A stretch of 64,000 nucleotides of DNA, taken from assembly GCF_018304765.1 (NCBI RefSeq), contig NZ_CP072642.1:1-64000 (forward strand), read 5' to 3'. Origin of the DNA: Chloracidobacterium sp. N (lineage in GTDB: Bacteria; Acidobacteriota; Blastocatellia; Chloracidobacteriales; Chloracidobacteriaceae). A program made the translations under genes and the position numbers. Below, in pieces: positions 55,970 to 63,863 of the stretch; position 1 is the stretch's first letter; every line of letters starts with the position of its first letter. A model generated the notes under the pieces. The model searched no databases. It was given only the letters and a program-made list of their open reading frames with translations, and was not told the origin of the DNA.

Positions 55970-58561
55970 TTGGCTGCCAACTGGGAAAAGATTCTGCTTA
56001 CCTACCTGCACGACCCGCCTGACAAGGCACTCGCCATTCGCGGACACGTTGACCGCGCCCGCCGGTATGCCGCCATTGTGGTCGGCGAAGAGGAAAGCCG
56101 CCGCCTCGAAGAAGCTGCTACAACGGCCGATCCGCTGGCTTCAGCGGTTGAACGCCTTCCCATGCCAACAGCCGGAAGAGAGGGCGAGCGGGCCGTTGCG
56201 CCGAAAAACAGCCAACTGCGTATCTTCCATCCGCTGTCGGCCGCCTCAAAACACCTCGATGTGCCGCCGCTGGATGACGCCTTGACGCAGGCTGAGCAAC
56301 AGCAGCTTCAGGCTATCGTCGGCGGTTTGCCTGCGAACGAATACCGCATACGCCTGCTGGCCATCTGGCGGTGTTGGCCGGAGGCACTGGCGACGAACGT
56401 TCACCCGTGCTTCGCCTTGCTTCCGGCGGACACGCGGACGCCAGACCATACCATCTGGCATCACGCCGACACGGCCGCCGCTTTTCGGGCAGCCCTTGAC
56501 GCTGGCGGCGGAGAAGCCCTGCTGGCCTTTGCGCTGGGGCCTGTCCAGCGGTTTATCGAGGCGGCGCGAACCGTACGCGATCTGTGGTCAGGCAGCATGA
56601 TCCTGTCGTGGCTGGCGTTTCAGGCGATGAAGCCCATTCTTGAAGACCTCGGCCCGACAGCGCTCATCTACCCTTCCCTGCGCGGTATTCCGCTGGTGGA
56701 TTTGTGGCTGCACAACACACAAGGACTGCACGGGCAAGTGTCCCTGCCGCCAACCGAACTGCGGATGACGCCCTCGCTGCCACACCGGTTTCCGGCCCTT
56801 GTGCCGTGGGGCAAAGACGGTACGGCTGCCCAAAAGTTAGCCAAACGCTGCCGCCAGGCTGCCGACGATGCCATCAAGAAACTGGCGGATGCCGTCCGCG
56901 CCGTTCTCCAGCAACCTTTGGGCAACGCCTGCCAAGGGTGGGACAAGCGCTGGGACGCACAAATCAACAACTACTTCAACGTGGCGACGGCTGTGCTGCC
57001 GCTGGGCGGCTCTGCCCAAGACATTGACCAAACCCTTGCCCGCCTGCTTGCCGGCACGGCTTCCTTCGAGGAAGCCTTTCCCAACGCGGCGGCCGTCCGT
57101 CAGCTTGCCCGTGCCATTCCCAAGAGTGAACAACCGGGCTACAACCAGGAACACGCCGGGCGCTGGCAGCATCAGGTCGAGCTGGCGCAGCGGTCGCTGG
57201 CCGCTCACCGCACTGTTCGCCATGTCCCGCCCAATCCACCGGTTCAGAATGGTGAGCGCTTCCCGCAGAAGTGTACGTTGCTGGGAACGTTCGAGCAGAT
57301 GGGGCCGGACGAACTCGGCGCGTCAAGGCAGTTCTGGAATGCGCTTTCGGCGTCAGAGCCTGGCCTGAGTATCGAGGGCGTTCGTCTGCGGCCGGGCGAA
57401 GGCTTGTGCGCCATCGGGCTGGTCAAGCGATTTGCCGCGCCGGCCTTTCTGAAAGAGGAACTGAAGCTTTCAACCGACGATCTGCGTTTCCCGGATACCT
57501 GGACTGTCGCGGCTGCTGACTGGTTGCGGCAGGCCGGAATTGACTGGCGGCGGGACTGGAGAAAGCCCTGGAACGGCAACTGGCTGTACTGGTCCCGACC
57601 GGACGAGAATCCCGAAGACGCCGATTCCTGCCCGGCGGAACTTTGGAAAATCATCGCATCGGCCAAAAAAGAACACGGCCAGCCGCCGGTGTACTACGCC
57701 ATTCTCAAGCTTGACGGCGATGAGCTTGGCGGCTGGCTGCGGGGTGAAAAGTCGCCGCCGGTGCGGGAGGTGATGCACCCTGAACTTGTCACCTACTACG
57801 AAAATCTGCACCAGCGAGCCGGGCTGGAAGCCAAACGCCCGGTCGGCCCGGCGCTGCATGCCGCCATCAGCACGGCGCTGGCCAACTTTGCCCTGCACGT
57901 CGTCCCACAGGTCGTTGCCAAGCATTGCGGAACGGTCATTTATTCCGGCGGCGATGACACCCTGGCGCTGCTGCCGCTCAGCACCGCCCTGGACTGCGCC
58001 CATGAACTGCAAGCCGCCTACACAGCCAACTGGTATGGAGAAGACAGCTACCTGCTGATGGGTTCGCGGGCCACGCTGTCGGGCGGGCTGGTGCTTGTTC
58101 ACGCCAAGGACGATCTCCGGCTGGCATTGCAGGATGCACGCCGCGCCGAAGAGCAGGCCAAGGATGCCGGCCGCGATGCCCTGGCCATAACCGTCCGCCG
58201 CCGGTCGGGCGAGCACACAACAGCCATCTGTCCGTGGGGCTTTGTCCCGGTGGTGACGAAGTGGAAACAGGCGTTTCTTGCCGGGGCTTCGGATCGGTGG
58301 GCCTATCACCTGTACGCCGGGCGGCATACCCTGGCCGCCCTTCCCAGGGAAGCCATCCAGGCCGAGATACGGCGGCAGTTGGGGCGGGCGGAAAAGCCAA
58401 TTCTCCCGCCTGATGCGCTCGTTGCGGATTTTGAGGCCTTCACGAATGCAAAGGTCGCTTCAGGGAGCCGCCCGCGTTTTGCTTCGGTCGGAGAGGCGCT
58501 CAGGCATTTTCTCACGCTCTGCCATACGGCGTCGTTTATGGCGCGGGGAGGAAAGGAGTGA
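55970..58561 (+). CDS. cas10: Type III-B CRISPR large subunit Cas10 (Cmr2)
   Basis: The signature subunit of type III CRISPR complexes; on target RNA binding it makes cyclic oligoadenylate and may cut DNA. Start TTG 55970 is chosen for GGAGGT 7 bp upstream and gives the usual Cmr2 N-terminus. The HD nuclease motif is at residues 14-15 (YLHDPPDKALAIRGH). A first cyclase-like region has LGPVQRFIEAARTVRDLWSG. The catalytic Palm motif GGDD is intact at residues 660-663 (VIYSGGDDTLALLP), so synthetase activity is expected. At 863 residues it is full length. It begins an operon whose four genes overlap or abut. Confidence 0.95.
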   Translation: MAANWEKILLTYLHDPPDKALAIRGHVDRARRYAAIVVGEEESRRLEEAATTADPLASAVERLPMPTAGREGERAVAPKNSQLRIFHPLSAASKHLDVPPLDDALTQAEQQQLQAIVGGLPANEYRIRLLAIWRCWPEALATNVHPCFALLPADTRTPDHTIWHHADTAAAFRAALDAGGGEALLAFALGPVQRFIEAARTVRDLWSGSMILSWLAFQAMKPILEDLGPTALIYPSLRGIPLVDLWLHNTQGLHGQVSLPPTELRMTPSLPHRFPALVPWGKDGTAAQKLAKRCRQAADDAIKKLADAVRAVLQQPLGNACQGWDKRWDAQINNYFNVATAVLPLGGSAQDIDQTLARLLAGTASFEEAFPNAAAVRQLARAIPKSEQPGYNQEHAGRWQHQVELAQRSLAAHRTVRHVPPNPPVQNGERFPQKCTLLGTFEQMGPDELGASRQFWNALSASEPGLSIEGVRLRPGEGLCAIGLVKRFAAPAFLKEELKLSTDDLRFPDTWTVAAADWLRQAGIDWRRDWRKPWNGNWLYWSRPDENPEDADSCPAELWKIIASAKKEHGQPPVYYAILKLDGDELGGWLRGEKSPPVREVMHPELVTYYENLHQRAGLEAKRPVGPALHAAISTALANFALHVVPQVVAKHCGTVIYSGGDDTLALLPLSTALDCAHELQAAYTANWYGEDSYLLMGSRATLSGGLVLVHAKDDLRLALQDARRAEEQAKDAGRDALAITVRRRSGEHTTAICPWGFVPVVTKWKQAFLAGASDRWAYHLYAGRHTLAALPREAIQAEIRRQLGRAEKPILPPDALVADFEAFTNAKVASGSRPRFASVGEALRHFLTLCHTASFMARGGKE

Positions 58562-58569
58562 AGGGAGCG

Positions 58570-59463
58570 ATGAAGACCGTCGGCTTGTGCCTGGAAGCAC
58601 TTGATGTGCTTTTTTTCCGCGACGGGCGGCCCTTCATGGACGGCACCGAGCAGATGCTCAGCGGTTTGCCGCTCCCGCAAACCCTGGCCGGAGCCATCTG
58701 CACGGCGCTCATGCAGGCTGCCGGCTGCGACTTCGGCCGGTTACGGCACGCGCTGGAAGAAGGAAAGCCGTTTGCCGAAGCCGTACGCGAAGCTTGCAGC
58801 GCGGAGGCGCACTGGATCGGTGCGTTGGCCGTACGTGGCCCCTGGCTGGCCCGGTGGGACAAAAACCCCGCTACGCCATGCGAAGTGCTCGTGCCGGCGC
58901 CGGCGACGCTGCACCGGGCCAAAGGGAAAACCGGCGGCCAACAGCTTTTTGCCCTGGCCCCCCTGCAGGAAGAACTCCCCGGCTGGCACCCTGTGCCGGA
59001 AGAGCAACGGCGTCCGCTGTGGCTCAAAGAAGCGGTCGTCACCGAGCCGGTCGAAGGCTATCTGACGCCCGCCGGGCTGTTCCACTTTCTCGAAGGCAAA
59101 CCGGTTTCTGCTACGGAAGTTGTCCCGGCAGGCGATTTGTTCGGACTGGATTACCGCATCGGCATCGGCATTTCGCCCGAACGCCTGGTCAGTGAGGAGT
59201 CACAGATTTACGGACGTGGTTTTCTGGCGCTGAAGCAGGGCGTGTTTCTCTATGCCGAAGTGTGCCTGCCGGACGACGCGCCAGCGGGCGCGCTGGACAA
59301 GTTGACAACCCTGGCTTTTGGCGGTGAAAGCCGCCACGTGCTGTGCCACCGGCTGAAAGAACCCTTTGCCTGGCCGCGTGAAGTCCCTTCCACAGAAGGG
59401 CAGAAGCCGCTGGTACTGCTGACAACCCCGTGTGTTTTGCAAAACGCTTGCGCGAAAAGTTAG
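58570..59463 (+). CDS. cmr3: Type III-B RAMP protein Cmr3, apparently truncated
   Basis: Cmr3 (RAMP, Cas5-like group) binds the crRNA 5' handle region next to Cas10. The N-terminus LDVLFFRDGRPFMDGTEQML is diagnostic, and QIYGRGFLALKQGVFLYAEV is typical of the mid-part. The reading frame ends at 59463 after LVLLTTPCV..., where family members normally continue about 50-80 more residues with a Gly-rich C-terminal segment. Length is 297 residues. ATG 58570 is the likely start; GTG 58558 overlaps the cas10 stop. The next frame begins 34 bp before this stop, consistent with a deletion junction near 59430. Confidence 0.85.
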   Translation: MKTVGLCLEALDVLFFRDGRPFMDGTEQMLSGLPLPQTLAGAICTALMQAAGCDFGRLRHALEEGKPFAEAVREACSAEAHWIGALAVRGPWLARWDKNPATPCEVLVPAPATLHRAKGKTGGQQLFALAPLQEELPGWHPVPEEQRRPLWLKEAVVTEPVEGYLTPAGLFHFLEGKPVSATEVVPAGDLFGLDYRIGIGISPERLVSEESQIYGRGFLALKQGVFLYAEVCLPDDAPAGALDKLTTLAFGGESRHVLCHRLKEPFAWPREVPSTEGQKPLVLLTTPCVLQNACAKS

Positions 59464-60233
59464 GCCTGGCAGCCAGACTTAACCTGGATGCCATTGAACT
59501 GGCGCAAAAGCTGGGCCCGGTTGAAGTTGATTTTTCCTGGCCGGATGTCTGGAGCGTACTCGACCAGGTGGGGTTTGCCTATCAGGCGTTTGCCAAAAAG
59601 TACAAGCATAAGCTGGAGAAGAAAGCCCTGGGGTTGCCCCGCCGGATTGGCCCACCCGTGCAGGGGAGCTTCACCCCCCGCCCGCCCGTCAAAGATCGGC
59701 ATGCTTCGCCGGTGCACATTCACCTTGCCCCCCGTAAAGATGGCAAGCAGGGCTGGACGGTGCGCATCGTGGCTTTTCCATCGGCATACCTCCCAAACCT
59801 TGAGACCAGCCGGGAATTCCTGACAGAGTTTCTCAAAGATGTTGAAAGTGACCTGAGACGGCGTGCCGGCTTGTCACCACCAAGGGTACAGAGGCCAGCA
59901 TCTTCCAGTCCGGCAGCGGGGAGCACATCTGCGTCAACCGCCTCATTGCTTTCCCCTGGAAACACAGTCAAAGCCATGCTTCTGGAAGAGAAGACCAAAA
60001 AAGGCGGCTGGAAGGCGCGCCACCTAGACAGCCGCCGAGAAGGCCCGATTGTGAATACTAAAGAAGTGCCAGGCGACAAGCAGCCCGGTGAAGAGGTGGA
60101 ACTCATCGTCGCCAGCGCTGGCGACTCACTGAGTTTTCGTTGGCCGACTGAGGAAGAAAAACAACGCGCCCAGAAAGCCCAGGACAAGACGAAAAAGGGC
60201 CCTGGCCATCAACTCAAAGGAGGTCGTCGGTGA
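59430..60233 (+). CDS. RAMP-protein C-terminal fragment (Cmr1/Cmr6-like), out of frame with cmr3
   Basis: A 267-residue frame starting at GTG 59430 inside the end of cmr3, in the -1 frame. The middle reads ALGLPRRIGPP and RHASPVHIHLAPRKDG followed by VRIVAFPSAYLP, resembling the C-terminal part of Cmr1/Cmr6-type RAMPs. A Pro/Ser/Ala linker leads to a small beta-rich domain (VKAMLLEEKTKKGGWKARHL to ELIVASAGDSLSFRWP) and a basic tail. The N-terminal glycine-rich RAMP region is absent, so this looks like the remnant of a larger gene fused by deletion. It overlaps the CARF gene start by 4 bp. The exact RAMP class is uncertain. Confidence 0.65.
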   Translation: MCFAKRLREKLGLAARLNLDAIELAQKLGPVEVDFSWPDVWSVLDQVGFAYQAFAKKYKHKLEKKALGLPRRIGPPVQGSFTPRPPVKDRHASPVHIHLAPRKDGKQGWTVRIVAFPSAYLPNLETSREFLTEFLKDVESDLRRRAGLSPPRVQRPASSSPAAGSTSASTASLLSPGNTVKAMLLEEKTKKGGWKARHLDSRREGPIVNTKEVPGDKQPGEEVELIVASAGDSLSFRWPTEEEKQRAQKAQDKTKKGPGHQLKGGRR

Positions 60234-61378
60234 ACAAGCCATGCATTCTGATCTGTACCGTTGGCACGAGTCTGTTTCAGCCCAACCTGGAAGCCCTGAA
60301 GAAAGACCTGGCCGACAGCCGTATCAAGCCGGAATACCGGCCGCTGGCCGAGGCCTGCCAGCGCGGCGACTGGCCGGGGGTTGCCCAAGCCCTGCACGCT
60401 TTGCCAGCAGATGACCGGGTGTGCGGCGCCGAGATCAACTCCATTGCCAGTCTGGTTGAAAAAGAATACATCCCGGCAGACTGTGGGCTGTTTTTTCTTC
60501 ACTCCAGCACGGACAAGGGACGCGACATCGCGGCCATTCTCAAGGATTACTACCTGAACAAGGGTCACGCTCTGGTGGAGACCGTCGAAGTGGAAGACTT
60601 GCAGGACGGGGACCCCAAGCGGTTCCGTACCAAAGGGCTGCGCAACCTGGCGCGGAATGTCTGCCGCATCGTCCGGGAACGTTCAGCCGCAGCCTGCGCC
60701 ATCAATGCCACCGGCGGCTACAAGGCGCAGATAGCCGTTGCCGTACTGCTCGGCCAGGCTCTGGGCATTCCGGTGTTTTACAAGCACGAACTCTTCAGCG
60801 AAATCATCGCCTTTCCGCCCCTGCCCGTGGCCTTTGACTTCGAGGTGTGGATGCGTGCCAGCGGCATGCTGTACGACCTGGAACGGACATCCGATCCCGT
60901 TCCGGCATCCACCTATGCCGAGGAATGGCAGGAAACATACGAGAGCCTGGTTGAACGGGTCCCGATTGACGGGCAGGACTACTTGGAGCTGTCGCCGGTC
61001 GGGCAGATTTTTCACGAGACCTTTCGCGAACGCTTCCGTACCGACCGCAGCCAAGTGCTGCCCCCCAAGGCGTTGCAAAAGCATCCGCCCCGGCTGGAAA
61101 AAGATGCCGGCTGGCCCGGGGAGCACCCGGAAGTGGAAGTCTTCATGAAGAAGGTGACGGATGAAGTTGAGCAGGTCGTACAGTGTGCAACCTTCTACTT
61201 CAACCCCGACCTGCCCCAGCGCACGCGCTTTCGCTGCGGCGCGAAGGGCATCGAAGGGATATATTCCGACGGACGGTTTACGGTCAAATTCCGCGTCGAG
61301 AGCACGGCCAAAACCCCCGGCGAGCAGGCGGCGGTTGTCGCCAGCCTCAACGAATGGCTGAGTCGTCAGCAGACTTGA
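60230..61378 (+). CDS. CARF-domain CRISPR effector, candidate CARF-RelE type
   Basis: A 382-residue protein. Residues 1-190 form a CARF domain of the APE2256/Csm6-like group: VGTSL at 11-15, HSSTDKGRDIAAILKDYY at 91-108 and the ligand-loop NATGGYKAQ at 159-167. CARF domains bind the cyclic oligoadenylate made by Cas10. Residues 235-270 look like a winged helix. Residues 300-382 (FMKKVTDEVEQVVQ, GIEGIYSDGRFTVKFRVEST) have the strand-helix order of RelE-type ribosome-dependent mRNases; this is a by-eye guess. GTG 60230 follows GGAGGT and overlaps the previous stop. Confidence 0.82.
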   Translation: MNKPCILICTVGTSLFQPNLEALKKDLADSRIKPEYRPLAEACQRGDWPGVAQALHALPADDRVCGAEINSIASLVEKEYIPADCGLFFLHSSTDKGRDIAAILKDYYLNKGHALVETVEVEDLQDGDPKRFRTKGLRNLARNVCRIVRERSAAACAINATGGYKAQIAVAVLLGQALGIPVFYKHELFSEIIAFPPLPVAFDFEVWMRASGMLYDLERTSDPVPASTYAEEWQETYESLVERVPIDGQDYLELSPVGQIFHETFRERFRTDRSQVLPPKALQKHPPRLEKDAGWPGEHPEVEVFMKKVTDEVEQVVQCATFYFNPDLPQRTRFRCGAKGIEGIYSDGRFTVKFRVESTAKTPGEQAAVVASLNEWLSRQQT

Positions 61379-61488
61379 CGCGCTGGTGGTTCGTGGTTGG
61401 CTGTGATGCCCAGTCACGAGGGGACTGGCACGATGGGACTGGACGGCGGAACGAAACAGCAAGGTTGTAACGGGTTCATGCGCCGCGA

Positions 61489-62562
61489 TTACCAGCAGCC
61501 GGCATAGGCCGTGGAGACCAATATCCAGGTCAACCCGCCATCATACGAAGCATAAAAAGCCCAGTAATACTCGGTGCAGCCGCCGCCGTCGCCGCCATTG
61601 GTGCGGAACACATAGGCATTGCCGGGCTGCGCATTGCACGGTGTTGTGTACGTAAGTTCTTGGGTGGCATCACCACCTCGCTTTCCGTCGCCACCGCCCA
61701 CCCCATCTGTGCCATCCTGGCCTTTTGCCCCGTTTACTCCTGGCTTCCCGTTCGGACCATTTGTACAGTTACCAGCGTCTCCATCTGCCCCGGCCTGGCC
61801 ATTATCGCCTGTTTTCCCTGGCTTGCTGGCCGGTTCAGAATCTCCCGGCCTACCACTTCGGTCATCACCCTGTTGTTCCCGTCGAACGCTGTCCCGCCCC
61901 TGCTGCGCTTGCTCGGCGGGCCTGTCTTGGTACCCCTGTCCGCTGGTGTCAAACACGACGCGCCCGACGGACGCCTCGGTAAAGCAAATCGGTGTTGCAT
62001 GGAAAAGGAAGACAGGGTGGTTCATCCGAATGACGAGTGTTTTTCCTTCCACAACAACAGACCGTGCGATGATGACGGTCTCTTCGTCAACTTCCACCCG
62101 CTCTGGCGCCACCACGGTATCAGCGACATACACCCCTCCAATCCGATTACCCAGCCGCACCGTTGCCCGAAAGTGGGACGTTCTCATCAACTCCTGGTGC
62201 AGAGCCGGATACCAGAGATTCTGCTGAAGCAGCAAAAAAGGCCGAGATGTCACCCCCTCTCGCTGAAGGCGAGCCGCGACCCTTTGAAAGATGACGGCCT
62301 GATGGGCTTTGACCGCCTGATAACTCATTCTCCCGCTGGTTTTCCAGAACTCCGCAACTTCAGTTGGCGTTGGTGGTAGCCCCTGTTCTGCCTGACGGCG
62401 CAGGACGGCCATGTGCTTGACCGGCGGAGATGATTCCGGCGACGCCTGAGACGGCCGCACGCTGTCGGGCGCTTGCCCGGAAGCAAAGTTGAAAGCCGTA
62501 CCGAAAAGCACCAGGGCCATCCACGCCCAACGGTGACGCAGGCAAAAGCCGGCAGACCACAT
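61489..62562 (-). CDS. Exported protein with collagen-like Gly-rich segment
   Basis: A 357-residue protein from ATG 62562, chosen because AAGGAGG lies 8 bp upstream and a signal peptide (RHRWAWMALVLFGTAFNFASG) follows. The central part (about 70-230) has no domain I recognise. It includes AVIFQRVAARLQREG and a beta-rich part with GNRIGGVYVADTVV. Residues about 245-297 have Gly every third position (KPGVNGAKGQDGTDG), as in bacterial collagen-like proteins. The last 60 residues are aromatic, with several Cys. It is transcribed against the CRISPR operon and sits between the CARF gene and its degraded second copy. Confidence 0.75.
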   Translation of the reverse strand: MWSAGFCLRHRWAWMALVLFGTAFNFASGQAPDSVRPSQASPESSPPVKHMAVLRRQAEQGLPPTPTEVAEFWKTSGRMSYQAVKAHQAVIFQRVAARLQREGVTSRPFLLLQQNLWYPALHQELMRTSHFRATVRLGNRIGGVYVADTVVAPERVEVDEETVIIARSVVVEGKTLVIRMNHPVFLFHATPICFTEASVGRVVFDTSGQGYQDRPAEQAQQGRDSVRREQQGDDRSGRPGDSEPASKPGKTGDNGQAGADGDAGNCTNGPNGKPGVNGAKGQDGTDGVGGGDGKRGGDATQELTYTTPCNAQPGNAYVFRTNGGDGGGCTEYYWAFYASYDGGLTWILVSTAYAGCW

Positions 62563-62689
62563 GGCAAAACCTCCTTGAATAAAATGTGGCGGCGGTGTAG
62601 CACAGCTTTGCGAAAAAGGCAAAATGCTTTTACCACAAGACCTGTGGTGTTTGTTGAACGTCAGTTTGTCGCTGCCGGTGAGGCCAGGA

Positions 62690-62778
62690 TTCCGTGTGGA
62701 GCGCGCCGCGCCGTCCCCGGCCGGGCGGCAGCGGTCGTGGCGACGCTCAATGAGTGGCTGCATCGAGTCCGCAGTTGA
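62690..62778 (+). pseudogene. Frameshifted remnant of a second CARF-effector 3' end
   Basis: The 89 bases 62690-62778 align with 61289-61378, the last 90 bases of the CARF gene, with one base missing. The peptides FRVE and then, in another frame, PGRAAAVVATLNEWLHRVRS match FRVE and PGEQAAVVASLNEWLSRQQT. Both copies end in TGA followed by CG. Upstream of 62690 the similarity fades. The single-base loss destroys the reading frame, so this is a dead fragment of a paralogous or duplicated effector gene. Confidence 0.75.
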
Positions 62779-62811
62779 CGCCCGGCCGTCATTTCTGCTA
62801 ACTCGTAGCGT

Positions 62812-62828
62812 ACATTACAAACTAATGT
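62812..62828. promoter_or_regulatory. Short inverted repeat upstream of the duplicated-motif secreted protein
   Basis: ACATTA and TAATGT are perfect reverse complements around CAAAC, about 85 bp before ATG 62913, within the 350-bp divergent gap 62563-62912. It could be a small operator. The remainder of the gap holds the effector remnant and no further gene. Confidence 0.35.
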
Positions 62829-62912
62829 GCTTGTTCCAGGTCGAGTCCATCGGTTCACCGTCCCGCTATCTTTCAACCATTGGTGAGCCGAAATTTCACA
62901 GAAGGTGCTGAC

Positions 62913-63863
62913 ATGTCACTTACCTCCCTTCGCCTGGCATCGGTCCGCTCCCTGACCGGTCTTGCCCTTACTGCTGTCGTGGCCGTCAGCGGCCTCGCCC
63001 GTGCGCAGAATCCAGCCGAAGCCACGGTGCCGCGCTCGGTGATGTCCGAAGCCATGCGCGTGTGCGCTGGTTACATCGGGGAAGCTGCGCCGGAAGACCT
63101 GCAAATCGTCGGAAGTGAAAAGGAAGCCTATGTCCGCCAATTTTCGCAGGGCGATCTGGTGTATATCAACCGGGGACGCGATGCGAACCTGCAAACCGGT
63201 GCCGAGTACCAGATTGTGCGCAACATCGGCCCGGTTTATGACCTCGCCGACCGCCGGCGTAAGTTGGGGACACTCGTGCAGGAACTGGGTGTCCTCCGCA
63301 TCACTGAAGTGCGCGATACCTCGGCGACTGGCGAAATCACGCTGATTTGCACCGGCACGGTCAACCTGGGGGATGCCCTCATCCCCTACGAGCGGCGGCC
63401 GATTCCAACCGTGCGTCCATACCGTCCGCTCTCGGTCGTCGGCGCTCCGACCGGGCGGGCAACGGGGCAGATTCTGGCCGGGCAGCTTTCCCGTGAACAG
63501 CTCGTGCGTAACGATGTGGTGTACATCAACCTTGGAGCCGACAACGGCCTCAAGGTTGGTGACTACCTGACGGTCTATCGCCCGCTGGCCAGTGACACCG
63601 TTTCCCGTTTCCGGGATGACAAGATTGGACAGTCTCGCAGTAATGGTTTTTCGAGCGATCGTTTCCGTACCCGTGACAACTCGTCGCTGGCTTCTTCACA
63701 GAAGGGCTACCCGCAGGTAGCAGAACGGACGCCCCGCAATGAACTGCCACGGACACTCGTGGGTGAGATTGTGATTGTCCGTACGGAGGCCAATACTGCA
63801 GTCGGGGTGCTGACCCGTACGACCCGTGAAGCTGTTGTCGGAGACCGTGTCGAGCTGCAATGA
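62913..63863 (+). CDS. Exported protein with duplicated VYIN-type motif (FlgT-like end)
   Basis: A 316-residue protein from ATG 62913 (AAGGTG 6 bp upstream). The signal peptide (LTGLALTAVVAVSGLARAQ) ends at AQ-N. A repeated motif occurs twice: GDLVYINRGRDANLQTGAEY and NDVVYINLGADNGLKVGDYL, each followed by a beta-rich stretch. The last 30 residues (VGEIVIVRTEANTAVGVLTR) resemble the C-terminal domains of FlgT/CsgG-type outer-membrane-associated proteins. Function unknown; the envelope is the likely site. It ends near the alanine racemase start, so both may be co-transcribed. Confidence 0.75.
   Translation: MSLTSLRLASVRSLTGLALTAVVAVSGLARAQNPAEATVPRSVMSEAMRVCAGYIGEAAPEDLQIVGSEKEAYVRQFSQGDLVYINRGRDANLQTGAEYQIVRNIGPVYDLADRRRKLGTLVQELGVLRITEVRDTSATGEITLICTGTVNLGDALIPYERRPIPTVRPYRPLSVVGAPTGRATGQILAGQLSREQLVRNDVVYINLGADNGLKVGDYLTVYRPLASDTVSRFRDDKIGQSRSNGFSSDRFRTRDNSSLASSQKGYPQVAERTPRNELPRTLVGEIVIVRTEANTAVGVLTRTTREAVVGDRVELQ

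Noticed and set aside
59430-59463. Programmed -1 frameshift joining cmr3 to the RAMP fragment
   Set aside because: No convincing slippery heptamer lies in the overlap, and Cmr3 is missing its expected C-terminal part, so a deletion junction explains the data better.
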